This document shows positions 54,480 to 62,679 of a stretch of DNA of 64,000 bases, piece after piece (the stretch's first letter is position 1; each line of letters starts with the position of its first letter). The position numbers were made by a program, and so were the translations under genes. The DNA is from Microvelia longipes (taxonomy: Eukaryota; Arthropoda; Insecta; Hemiptera; Veliidae): assembly GCA_018340805.1 (NCBI GenBank), contig JACMZG010001913.1, positions 5,442,208 to 5,506,207 of the forward strand, in the 5' to 3' direction. Below the pieces are notes generated by a model. It saw only the letters and a program-made list of their open reading frames with translations. It did not search any database and was not told where the DNA came from.

Positions 54480-54830
54480 GCTATTACGAAGCGACATCGT
54501 TGTCGCTAAAAAGCTTTTGCGCCACTTGGATAGTCCGATTGAATTGAAACCGGTCTCAATTGCCGTTAGATTAAAAAAAATCATAACTTGTAAAAGGAGT
54601 GATAACGTCATAATTTTACAAACAATAGGCCTCGTAACCTTTTTTTTTTTTATTATGCCTTGTAATTTTTGTTTTTGAAAAAGCCTCTGAGATGTATCAT
54701 TCGCCATACGAAATGGTAGAAACTCTCTCCTCTCTTCTCTCTCTAATATAATATACTATATATATATAATATAATATATATATATATATATATAATATAT
54801 ATATATATAAGTGTGTGTGTGGTAGTAAGT
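54480..54830 (+). repeat. Dispersed repeat ending in (AT)n array, copy 2
   Basis: GCGCCACTTGGATAGTCCGA, GAATTGAAACCGGTCTCAAT, AACAATAGGCCTCGTAACC, GATGTATCATTCGCCATACG, a CTCTCT tract and (AT)n at 54746-54810. The order is that of 10900-11280. Confidence 0.68.
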
Positions 54831-55284
54831 GGTACACGGCACATGGCACAACACCTGAAACTGATTACCTTGCAAGATCAATATAAAATCAAATCAATTC
54901 TATCAATCTTTACGAAACAAGGAAGCAATATTTGAAGAAATTAAAATTTCTTTTATTATTCCCCTGTAGTAGGAAGGAAATATGACGTTAACTAGTTAAT
55001 TTAAAAGAAAATGTGGCATAGAAATCTACATCCTATATTACTAATGCTATATCATGTCTCGTAATAAAGTCAATTATTCATGAGATATTCGCTGGAATTT
55101 CTTTGAAAAACTTTCACATTTTTATAAGATGCTATACTCTTGTCTTTCATTTCTAGATTTATTATACGTATTAAAAGATTACGTTAAAATTACTCATAAT
55201 ACATAGTTCATATTTTTAGCGAACATCTTGTAATATCAGGAAACCAATAAAAGCGACTTACAAAATAATAGTTCGTTGAAAGCC
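54831..55284. other. Spacer, no gene recognised
   Basis: AT-rich, no frame, fold or shared repeat. Confidence 0.5.
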
Positions 55285-55640
55285 TATCAGGTTAGGTTGA
55301 AAGCATTTCAACCTAACATGATGCTTTTATCATTAGGTGGTTGAAAGCATTTTCAACCTTACATGATGCTTTTATCATTAGGTTAGGTTGAAAGGGTTTT
55401 CAACCTAACATGATGTTTTTATCATAGGTTTAGGTTGAAAAGTTTTCAAACCTAAACATGATGCTTTTATCATTAGGTTAGTTGAAAGCATTTTTTACAT
55501 GATGAAGCAGTTCAATAACAATTATTAGGTTAGGTTGAAAGCATTTTCAAACTAACATGACTTTATCATTAGGTTAGTTTGAAAGCATTCATCTAACATG
55601 GATGCTTTTACATTAGGTTAGGTTGAAAGCATTATCAACT
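55285..55640. repeat. Tandem array of a palindromic ~47-bp unit
   Basis: About seven units of TTAGGTTAGGTTGAAAGCAT, TTTCAACCTAACATGATGC and TTTTATCA. Each unit contains the hairpin GGTTGAAAGCATTTTCAACC. Units vary by indels and by change of the hairpin loop. Confidence 0.88.
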
Positions 55641-55860
55641 TTTTTTTTTTAAAAATGTTATAAAATCAGAAAATGATTTAATTAAGTTGAAATTTTGTTC
55701 AAGTGTACACCTTTACTTAATGATTAAGTACACAAAGTTTAGTTTTAATACAACAAGTATATCCATGCTTTTTCTTGTATCATATAAGTTAAGCAGCATT
55801 GAGGGTGGTCAGTATTGTATGGATGACCGCTGAGAATGTACGCGAATTTTTAATTTTAGT
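55641..55860 (+). repeat. Family R fragment
   Basis: TTTGTTCAAGTGTACACC, TTAATACAACAAGTATATCC, GTTAAGCAGCATTGAGGG and TGGTCAGTATTGTATGG. It matches the 3' part of 58615-59270. Confidence 0.7.
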
Positions 55861-56214
55861 TTTTTAAATATTTCGTGTAAAGATTATATAAGAAGGAAAA
55901 TAAAAAGGACTATGTAGAGAACGAGATTGATAAAGGTTTTATAGCTTCCGTACGATTAGAAGGGAAGATGAGCGTCCTTGAGTGTGCCATTGGGCGTAAG
56001 ATCTTCACTCAGCGCACTCTGTCTGTTCCCATGTGGTTTTCATTCACTCTTACCGAGTTGAATGAACTAATCAGCTTCCTCGTATATCCCTGCCATTGCA
56101 GAATGATCAATTTACGTTGTACGTTCAAATTGAACTCGTACGCTGTAGTATACGATGTAATACATTGTAGTATAGGCTTAGTTCGAGCAGGGTCGGAATG
56201 ATGATGTGAATGAA
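55861..56214. other. Spacer, no gene recognised
   Basis: More balanced composition at 55960-56210, with open frames on both strands but no domain, start context or splice evidence. Confidence 0.45.
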
Positions 56215-56430
56215 CGTATAATAAATGAATAATAAAAAACATAATGAATAATAACTTATATAATGAATAAACATACAATAAATAAATATAATACATACAT
56301 ATAATGAATAAAAATATAATAAATAAACATAATACATACATAAAATGAATAAACATATAATAAATAAATATAATTCATACATATAATGAATAAACATATA
56401 ATAAATAAATACAATACATACATATAATGA
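56215..56430. repeat. ~46-bp AT-rich tandem repeat, ~4.5 copies
   Basis: Units built on ATAATGAATAAACATATAAT and AAATAAATATAATACATACA. Minus-strand frames of Tyr/Leu/Ile through it are artefacts. Confidence 0.88.
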
Positions 56431-56530
56431 ATCTTACCAAAAACCAATTATGTGGTAACATACTCCCCGCCAAGTCTTTGGTCCAAAAAGTAAGGAAATA
56501 AACTTTTCTGCCCCGCCCATTCATGTCCGT

Positions 56531-56795
56531 ATTGGGTGGAGAGCCGCCTCCGTGGCCGAGGTCGTTAAGGCGTTAGTCTTTACACTGACCTTTGACACCC
56601 ACGGAGGTCTGGGGTTCGCATCCCAGGTTACGCTCTCAGTTTATAGAAGATTATTGTTCAGATAAATTATCGCCAACTTTAGAATACACTTTTAGCGTAA
56701 CGGTTGCTACTACCACCCGAGGGGGTTCCCGCAGGGGGTATCCCTGATGAGCCGCAAGGCTCTAAACGGGCATCATCATCATCATTGGGTGGAGA
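56531..56795 (+). mobile_element. tRNA-derived SINE S1, complete, with 12-bp target duplication
   Basis: The body is 56543-56783. The head CCGTGGCCGAGGTCGTTAAG is a tRNA-Ser/Leu-like box A region and CTGGGGTTCGCATCCCA holds box B. A tRNA-unrelated body follows (AGAATACACTTTTAGCGTAA, CCACCCGAGGGGGTTCCCGC, GAGCCGCAAGGCTC hairpin) and a (CAT)n tail at 56771-56783. ATTGGGTGGAGA is repeated exactly at 56531-56542 and 56784-56795, the target duplication. A second copy is at 61618-62164. It is probably moved by a LINE of the window's type, which is inference. Confidence 0.92.
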
Positions 56796-57098
56796 CTGTC
56801 ATAGGCGTTTCCTTTAGTTCTTTAGGATATTTTAAACCTATTCCAATTTTAGCTATTTTATTTTATTTTGAGCCAGCTATCAGCTGATCACGCATGTCTG
56901 AATTTGTTTACACAGGTAAGTATATGAGTTTCCCTACTTGTTTTATATATTACTTTACCTCTGGGGTAGAACCTCTAAAAGCAACCCTGTACTAATCGCT
57001 CCTGCTACTTCTGCTGCCTGTGTACTCTTACTAGGGTATTGTAGTTGGTGTGCAAGTCAGCACAAATTTAGGAATTTGTGCATTTCGCCATCTCTAGG
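56796..57098. other. Spacer, no gene recognised
   Basis: Ordinary composition; nothing supported. Confidence 0.45.
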
Positions 57099-57699
57099 TT
57101 AATAATAGAGTATTTGCACAATTTTTTATTGCATTATCTTTAAGTACGTCATTTAAAAGAACACCCTGTAAAATATTAGAATGAAAAAACTTATACTTTT
57201 GATTATGCTGCAAAATACGAAAAATATATTTAAACATGTTCTTTTAGCGGGAAAACGGGCTCGACTGCTTTTGTGACGTTAGACATATGGATACCACCGG
57301 TTAGTACAATATTCACTAGAGCAACACTCATAAGAGTTTATTCTATACTGTCAACAAGATGATACTGACAGCTGTAGTCGTCACGTTCCTTAGGCATTCT
57401 ATTACCTGGATCACGGCATTTTTTGTTTCAGTTTCTTTACATTCTTGGAACTGTAAGCAAACTGTTGACCTTACGATATTTCTAACTAAAACTCTCATCT
57501 GTACGTTAAACGAACCAACCTTTAGAACGTTCAGTTTTCACCCCACTCTCTAACCTATTCCCCCTCTCCTCTTTTTTAAATGCTTATTTCGACTATTTGA
57601 AATTAAAGTAAATATTTTTACAGCTTAATAAAAATTTTTAAACACATTTAATCATTTTATGACCAAAAAAAAAAATTTTTTTTTGAAAAATGCAAATTC
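57099..57699 (+). repeat. Dispersed repeat Y, copy 2
   Basis: It follows 36863-37437 in order (AATAGAGTATTTGCACAATT, AAAAGAACACCCTG, TCGACTGCTTTTGTGACG, CAACACTCATAAGAG, TACTGTCAACAAGATGATAC, CACGTTCCTTAGGCATT). The short frame at 57359-57553 has a partly conserved start in the other copy but no recognisable domain. Confidence 0.75.
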
Positions 57700-58371
57700 T
57701 TTATTCGACTCTTACTTTAATGACTAGTTACAATGTTTCCGCACAATTAAGTTTACATTGCAAGTATAAGTCGGTACGGTACAAGTACAAGAGAGTAAAG
57801 GTCCTGAGCCTTCTAGAGCGTAGCAATGGGAACAACAACCTGGTTCTGATTCGTAACCTTGCACAAAACCACTCTCTCCTTACTATGTGTAGACCAAGCA
57901 ATAACAAATAACTGAACAACACAACCATATACTAGTGGCCCGATTCAGAAGTAATTTTAACAAATTTTCTTTGGAAAAATTCGCAAATGAAGTCGAGGGA
58001 ATGGTGGGAATAGACACAGGAAGTGTGACCTGTATTAGGTTCAGAGGCCTCTGATGACAAAAGTTAGGGTTTGCAATAATTTGTAAATTTATATATTTCA
58101 TTGAAACTCAGTGATAACTGAGTTTCAATAAAATAAAAAAAAAATATTTTTAATATGGTTGATTAACCATACTAAAAAGAGGAATCGGCGTCCTGATGAG
58201 TTAGAGGTATCGAAACAGAGTGGGACATGACATTATGTCGAGCCATCAATGATGACGAATGTCGAATGATGGAACAGTTCCCAGATGTAGCATTGCATTT
58301 TGCTTGTTACATTTCCTAGTTGTCTCTCGCACAATTATATTGTATGCCTTATTACTTGAGCAGTAGCATTA
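57700..58371. other. Spacer with family W fragment
   Basis: 57950-58050 has ATTTTCTTTGGAAAAATTCGC. A hairpin TTGAAACTCAGT / ACTGAGTTTCAA lies at 58101-58128. Small frames at 57690-57928 on both strands have no support as genes. Confidence 0.5.
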
Positions 58372-58612
58372 CTGTTACTCGTATACTGTTATGTTTTTGT
58401 TACTGTTACTCGTTTGTACTTGTTACCGTTTTTTTACTTCTTACTCATTTTTTGTTACTTCTTACGTTTTGTTACTTCTACTCGTTTTGTTTACTTGTTA
58501 CTCGTTTTTGTTTACTTCTTACTCATTTTTGTTTACTTGTTACTCGTTTTTGTTTACTTCTTACTCGTTTGTTATTTTTTAACTTGTTACTTTTTTACTT
58601 GTTACTCGATTT
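58372..58612. repeat. ~22-bp T-rich minisatellite
   Basis: About ten units of TTACTCGTTTTTGTTTACTT plus a 1-2 base variable part. The three overlapping hydrophobic frames (Leu/Phe/Tyr) come from this array. Confidence 0.9.
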
Positions 58613-59270
58613 ATCATCATTTATACCGTAGGTATATAGGAAAGTATTGTGTTAGCAAAAAATCCAAAACCGGGATGAAACCGGAATTATCCGTTTCAGT
58701 CCTCCTGAGTGGTTTTCTCAAAGTTTTCTATCTGTATGTGTGTCTGTTATCATCGTACCGCCCAGTATATTTATGCTAGAGAGTTGAAATTTTGCACAAA
58801 AATCAGTCTACCGTTGTAGTTGTACTATTCGGAAAATAGTTTTCTATGGTTTTATTATAAAACCCGTCATAATGACAGCAAAAAATTCAAAAAATTATAC
58901 AACGCATAAAAATGATGCGATCTGATTGAAATTTGGCACGTATGTGACTATGTATAAGACTAAAATATGTGCAAGTTTCATCTCATTATCAACATTAGTT
59001 CAATGCTGATAATGAGTGTGTTATTATTGAATGACTTGTGCACGTTTTAAAAAAAAAAATGGAAAAAATTGGTAAATGGTCCAATTGAGTTGAAATTTGA
59101 CACAAGTATATATTATTACCAAATTATAATGGTATTAGTGTACTTATTTATGTATAATTAATAAGTACACTGTTTCGTTTCAATACGACAAGTATATCCA
59201 TGAATTTTGTTGGATCATAAAAATTAAGCAGCATTGAGCGTGGTCAGTGCTGTATGGGTGACTATAAATA
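58613..59270 (+). repeat. Family R copy
   Basis: TTTATACCGTAGGTATATAG, AAAGTATTGTGTTAGC, CCAAAACCGGGATGAAACC, GAGAGTTGAAATTTTGC, CATCTCATTATCAACATTAG, ACTTGTGCACGTTTT, TTTCAATACGACAAGTATAT, TTTGTTGGATCATAAAAATT and AGCAGCATTGAGCGTGGTC. Confidence 0.78.
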
Positions 59271-59959
59271 AGTGGAAATATTGGTGTTCAATGCCCACCG
59301 GGGAAGGATGAACACATTTTGTATGACTATAATGGCATAATCATGCGCATTTTCTTTGAAAAATCGATACGAAATTTTATACTATAAATTTATAGTATAA
59401 AAAATGTTTATACAACTGCTACTTCATACTATTGCTATGAAGTATAAACAGGAAACTTAGCAAGAAATAGATTGTTAAGGACTTGATTCAAAGGATATTC
59501 ATAGCGGCTTTATTTAAGAACCTAAAAAATGTGTATAACCTTCATAACCTGGATTTTAAAGTAGTGGCGTCCCATTTTTATTTTTTTAATTTTTGTTTAT
59601 TTGACCTCCACTCTTAGCGGGAGTGCCTTAATTTCTCTTTATTTGTAGATTAGTCTCTAAGGTAGATAAGAAGAATTTTAAGTTAATGTTGAAAGGGGGT
59701 TGAGATAGCTAAGGATGTGTAGGGTAGAGACCTTTCTCACACATGTGTGAGAAGAGTGAGCTCCTAATCGAACCCAATATCCTGATACCACATCTTTTTA
59801 AATGTGACTCATATGAAAGGGTTGAACTTCGGTTATTCTCCCTTCTCCCACCACTTACACACATCTCGTGTCAACCCTACACCTTCTTACCCTTCCTACT
59901 TTCTACAATCATATCTCGTAACCCTCACTTGTCTTGTTTAACCTAATTATCCACCTGTT
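59271..59959. other. Spacer, no gene recognised
   Basis: A perfect hairpin TTTTATACTATAAATT / AATTTATAGTATAAAA is at about 59373-59402. A frame at 59743-59946 has no domain. Nothing else. Confidence 0.5.
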
Positions 59960-60175
59960 GTAGTACAATTGAGTACAATGTGTACTAGTATACAAAGAGT
60001 GTACAAAGTATTGTGTATACACAATACATTATTGTATATACATTGTATATACATATATTGTATTGTATGTATACAATACATATACATATACACATATACA
60101 TGTATATATGTATTGTATATACATATTGTATATACACAATACATTATAGTATTGTGTACAAAGTGTTGTACAAAA
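59960..60175. repeat. TATTGTATACAATA-type palindromic low complexity
   Basis: Nested copies of TGTATACA, TGTATATACA and ATTGTGTATACACAAT run for about 200 bases, so each strand can fold into many small hairpins. Frames on both strands are artefacts. Confidence 0.85.
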
Positions 60176-60221
60176 TGAGTTTTAAAGTAGTAGAAGAAGT
60201 GAAGTAGTATAAGTTCTCTCT

Positions 60222-61022
60222 AACCCCAATAATAGACTTTTTATTCCCAAGAGAGAAAAAGTTACTTTTCACTCCCAAGGGAGTGAAAATACTAGTACTT
60301 TTTCTCCCTAGTAAAAAGTGTTAATTTACTTCCTAAAAATTAGTCAATAATACACCGTCTGGAGATAAATAGTTATTTATTCACCAATGGAGTTAAGAAT
60401 GCTATTATTTCCCTGAGCAGTTAGTTGGTTCGTAAGGCGTAAGCCGTGGAAACCAAGGTATTTAACTCCCGAGGCGAAGCTGAGGTATTAATGTATTTAA
60501 CTTCCGAGGCAAAGCCGAGGTAGGTAATTGTGAGGGGGGAAATAGCATTTTACTCACAAGATGCATACAAGATTTTATCTCCAGTTGGTTTTATTTTAAT
60601 AGGTTTTATATATTATTCTAATTTTTTTGGGTAGGACCCTTTTATAAATTTAGGAGGTGATGCCCCCCCCCAAAAAAAAATAACATTTTATATTGCGCCA
60701 AACAACATCTTTTGACCTGAAACAGATTTTGAGCCAATAACAAAATTTTTTGGTGGGGTACCCCTTATAAATTACGGGGGGTGCCACCCCCGAGAAAATT
60801 ACCAAAATTGATCAGTCACCTGTATAAATTTAGATAATTCCACTCCCCTAAAAAATGGATATAATTGGATCTAATATAATGGATCTATAACCCTATATAA
60901 TGGATCTAATAACCCAATAATAGGAAACACTTTTTATTCCCAAGGGAGAAAAGTGCACCTTAACTCCCTAAAAACTAGGCAATAAACTTCACATTATACA
61001 CCGTATGGAGATAAATATCTTA
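60222..61022. repeat. Local duplication (60222-60385 and 60910-61022)
   Basis: Both halves carry CCCAATAATAG, TTTTTATTCCCAAG with GGAG, CTCCCTA, AATAATACACCGTCTGGAGA / CATTATACACCGTATGGAGA and GATAAATA. Between them, 60640-60680 and 60755-60800 are also related (CCCTTTTATAAATTTAGG / CCCCTTATAAATTACGG followed by C-rich). 60460-60530 has two GGCGAAGCTGAGGTATTAA-like repeats. Confidence 0.65.
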
Positions 61023-61314
61023 TATCATAAAAAATATGTTGGTACTTCCTCTTTTTATTAGTTGCTACATTCAATGAATAATTATTACGCACGTTAAATC
61101 TGTTAAAGTTAAAAGTGCACCATTAGGTATTAGCAGCGTAGATAGAACTAAAGGAACAAATAAGACGCTTATTTGTAATTCAAATTAAAAGACAAACTTT
61201 TTCAAGAATTGTCTCAGGACATCCCCGACCCGTCGAGTCGTACGAACAATTTTAATGAGGACTCGTTACTTTCTCTTATTTTTGCTTCCGTTGTTGTGAA
61301 GAAGAATTGTTGTT
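61023..61314. other. Spacer, no gene recognised
   Basis: Nothing can be supported. Confidence 0.45.
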
Positions 61315-61505
61315 AGGTTAGAAGCAAGCGAGCTTGATGCTGAAGCGAGCGAGCAAGAATTGTTGTTAGGTTAGAAGCAAGCGAGCTTGGTGCTGAAGCG
61401 AGCGAGCTTGATGCTGAAGCGAGCGAGCTTGATGCTGAAGCGAGCGAGCTTGATGCTGAAGCGAGCGAGCTTGGTGCTGAAGCGAGCGAGCTTGATGTTG
61501 AAGAA
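61315..61505. repeat. 21-bp GC-richer minisatellite (~8 units)
   Basis: The unit GAAGCGAGCGAGCTTGATGC plus T, with a larger duplication including AAGAATTGTTGTTAGGTTAG. One frame of the unit reads Glu-Ala-Ser-Glu-Leu-Asp-Ala, but the frame shifts across the larger duplication and ends at TAA, so it is not called coding. Confidence 0.9.
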
Positions 61506-61606
61506 TTAAGTTAAATTAGGGTTTTTTTATGAGCGCTCCACTGTAGTAATACATGCGCTAAGCGCTTTAAAAACAAACTGCCTGCATGTAACAATGTTAG
61601 CAGGGC

Positions 61607-62175
61607 TCTTTAAGGATGTATAATAATAATAATGCCCGTTTAGAGCCTTGAGGCTCATCAGGGATAAACCCTGCGGGAACAACCTCGGGTGGTAGTAGCA
61701 ACGGTTACGCTCAAAGTGTATTCTAAAGTTAGCGATACTTTATCTTTTTTTTTTTTTTTTTTTTTTTTAAATATTTTCTTTATTGAATAATAATAAATTA
61801 TATATAATATCAAAACTTCTTAATATAATACATAGAAAATAAAATTGTACTTATTAGCAATAATTTCAAATAAAAGAAACAAAAATGAATGAATGATTTC
61901 TGTATATAAAGATATATCGCATAATATTCATGTAGATAATACTTATAGCTAGATAGTTAAGATAGATGTATGTATGTTTATTTATTTTTGTTTTATTTCT
62001 GTATTTGAAGTTATTAATTATTATTTATTATGAAATTATTATTATGTTTATTATCTAAACCAAAAATTTATATAAACTGAGAGCGTAATCTGGGATGCGA
62101 ACCCCAGACCTCCGTGGTGTCAGGTCAGTGTAAAGACTAACGCTCTAACGACCTTGGCCACGGATCTTTAAGGAT
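61607..62175 (-). mobile_element. SINE S1 copy 2, minus strand, interrupted, with 11-bp target duplication
   Basis: The tRNA-like head is at 62164-62075 (minus; CTGGGGTTCGCATCCCAGAT and GGCCAAGGTCGTTAGAGCG), the body's 3' half at 61745-61632 and an (ATT)n tail at 61618-61633. TCTTTAAGGAT is repeated exactly at 61607-61617 and 62165-62175. A 305-bp later insertion (61746-62050) splits the body. Confidence 0.9.
61746..62050 (-). mobile_element. Poly(A)-tailed insertion inside the SINE
   Basis: Bases 61745-61768 are T, that is a poly(A) tail on the minus strand, with AATAAAG about 12 bases further in (61781-61787). TTATCT on both sides (61740-61745 and 62051-62056) is the likely target duplication. 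The 280 AT-rich bases look like a 3' untranslated end of a retroelement or retrocopy; its parent is not identified. Confidence 0.75.
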
Positions 62176-62372
62176 AGGGATTCTTTATTGATAAGGTTAT
62201 TATTTTAAAAAAAATTAAGTTTAAGTTTAATTGACAAATATTAGGAAATTTGTGAGGCTCCAGGGTTTTAGGCGAAAGGATTGTTGGCATGTTGTGGCAA
62301 GGCTTGGTATTAATGTCCTTCTTTGTGTACCAAATAATGGACAATCAAAAACAACATGTCATGATGTATGTA
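62176..62372 (-). mobile_element. LINE 3' fragment, minus strand
   Basis: On the minus strand, reading across one or two indels, gives FDCPLF, TQRRTLIPSLATTCQQSFRL, KPWSLTNFLIFVN and stops. This is the usual end of R1/I-type LINE ORF2 after the HLLFDCP motif. It ends some 30 bases before the splice acceptor of the Patched-related gene. Confidence 0.6.
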
Positions 62373-62383
62373 CACTGTACTAA

Positions 62384-62408
62384 TTGATACCTTTTATACT
62401 TCTTTCAG
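62384..62408 (+). promoter_or_regulatory. Splice acceptor before the Ptr start codon
   Basis: The pyrimidine-rich run CCTTTTATACTTCTTTCAG ends in AG at 62407-62408, directly before ATG. The coding start is therefore at or very near the 5' edge of exon 2, and a 5' untranslated exon should lie upstream, outside what can be recognised here. Confidence 0.75.
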
Positions 62409-62679
62409 ATGACGTGCCGCTGGGTAGACGGGGTCATGACCCGTGGGTTCCACAGACTTGGATTGGCCGTAGCTAAAAACCCTGGGTACTTCATAATAAT
62501 CCCCGTTCTTCTTACTTTGCTGTGTATATCCGGCTACCAGCGTATTCACTATGAGATGGATCCTGAGTACTTGTTCAGTCCTACGAATGGCAGAGGCAAG
62601 TACGAGAGAGCTGTCGTCGAGTCTTTCTTCAAAATGAACTATTCTTCGAGATTTAATCCCACAAGGCTTACGAGGCCAG
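62409..62679 (+). CDS. Patched-related membrane protein (Ptr/PTCHD-type), first coding exon
   Basis: This exon encodes the N-terminal 90 residues of a Patched-domain-containing protein, a large RND-like membrane protein with a sterol-sensing domain. The start MTCRWVDGVMTRGFHRLGLA is followed by KNPGYFIIIPVLLTLLCISG (about residues 24-43, first membrane segment) and then YEMDPEYLFSPTNGRGKYER and FFKMNYSSRFNPTRLTRPG, the conserved start of the first extracellular loop in insect Patched-related proteins. The full family length is about 800-1000 residues, so most of the gene lies right of the window. The donor AG|GTTAGT follows at 62680 in phase 1 (one base of the next codon). Codon use is more GC-rich than the flanks, as expected for a conserved exon. 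Which Ptr paralogue it is, and its ligand, cannot be told from this exon. Confidence 0.88.

Noticed and set aside
55285..55640. TTAGGTTAGG strings as a possible interstitial insect telomere repeat
   Set aside because: Only two TTAGG units occur in a row in each 47-bp palindromic unit; there is no long TTAGG array.
56009..56447. Overlapping minus-strand hydrophobic frames
   Set aside because: They come from the ~46-bp AT-rich tandem repeat.
58190..58235. CTGATGAG...GAAAC as another hammerhead
   Set aside because: Stem II does not pair properly and the base at the cleavage position does not fit, so it is probably chance.
58320..58779. Three overlapping Leu/Phe/Tyr-rich frames
   Set aside because: They run through the 22-bp T-rich tandem repeat, and all three frames are open for the same reason.
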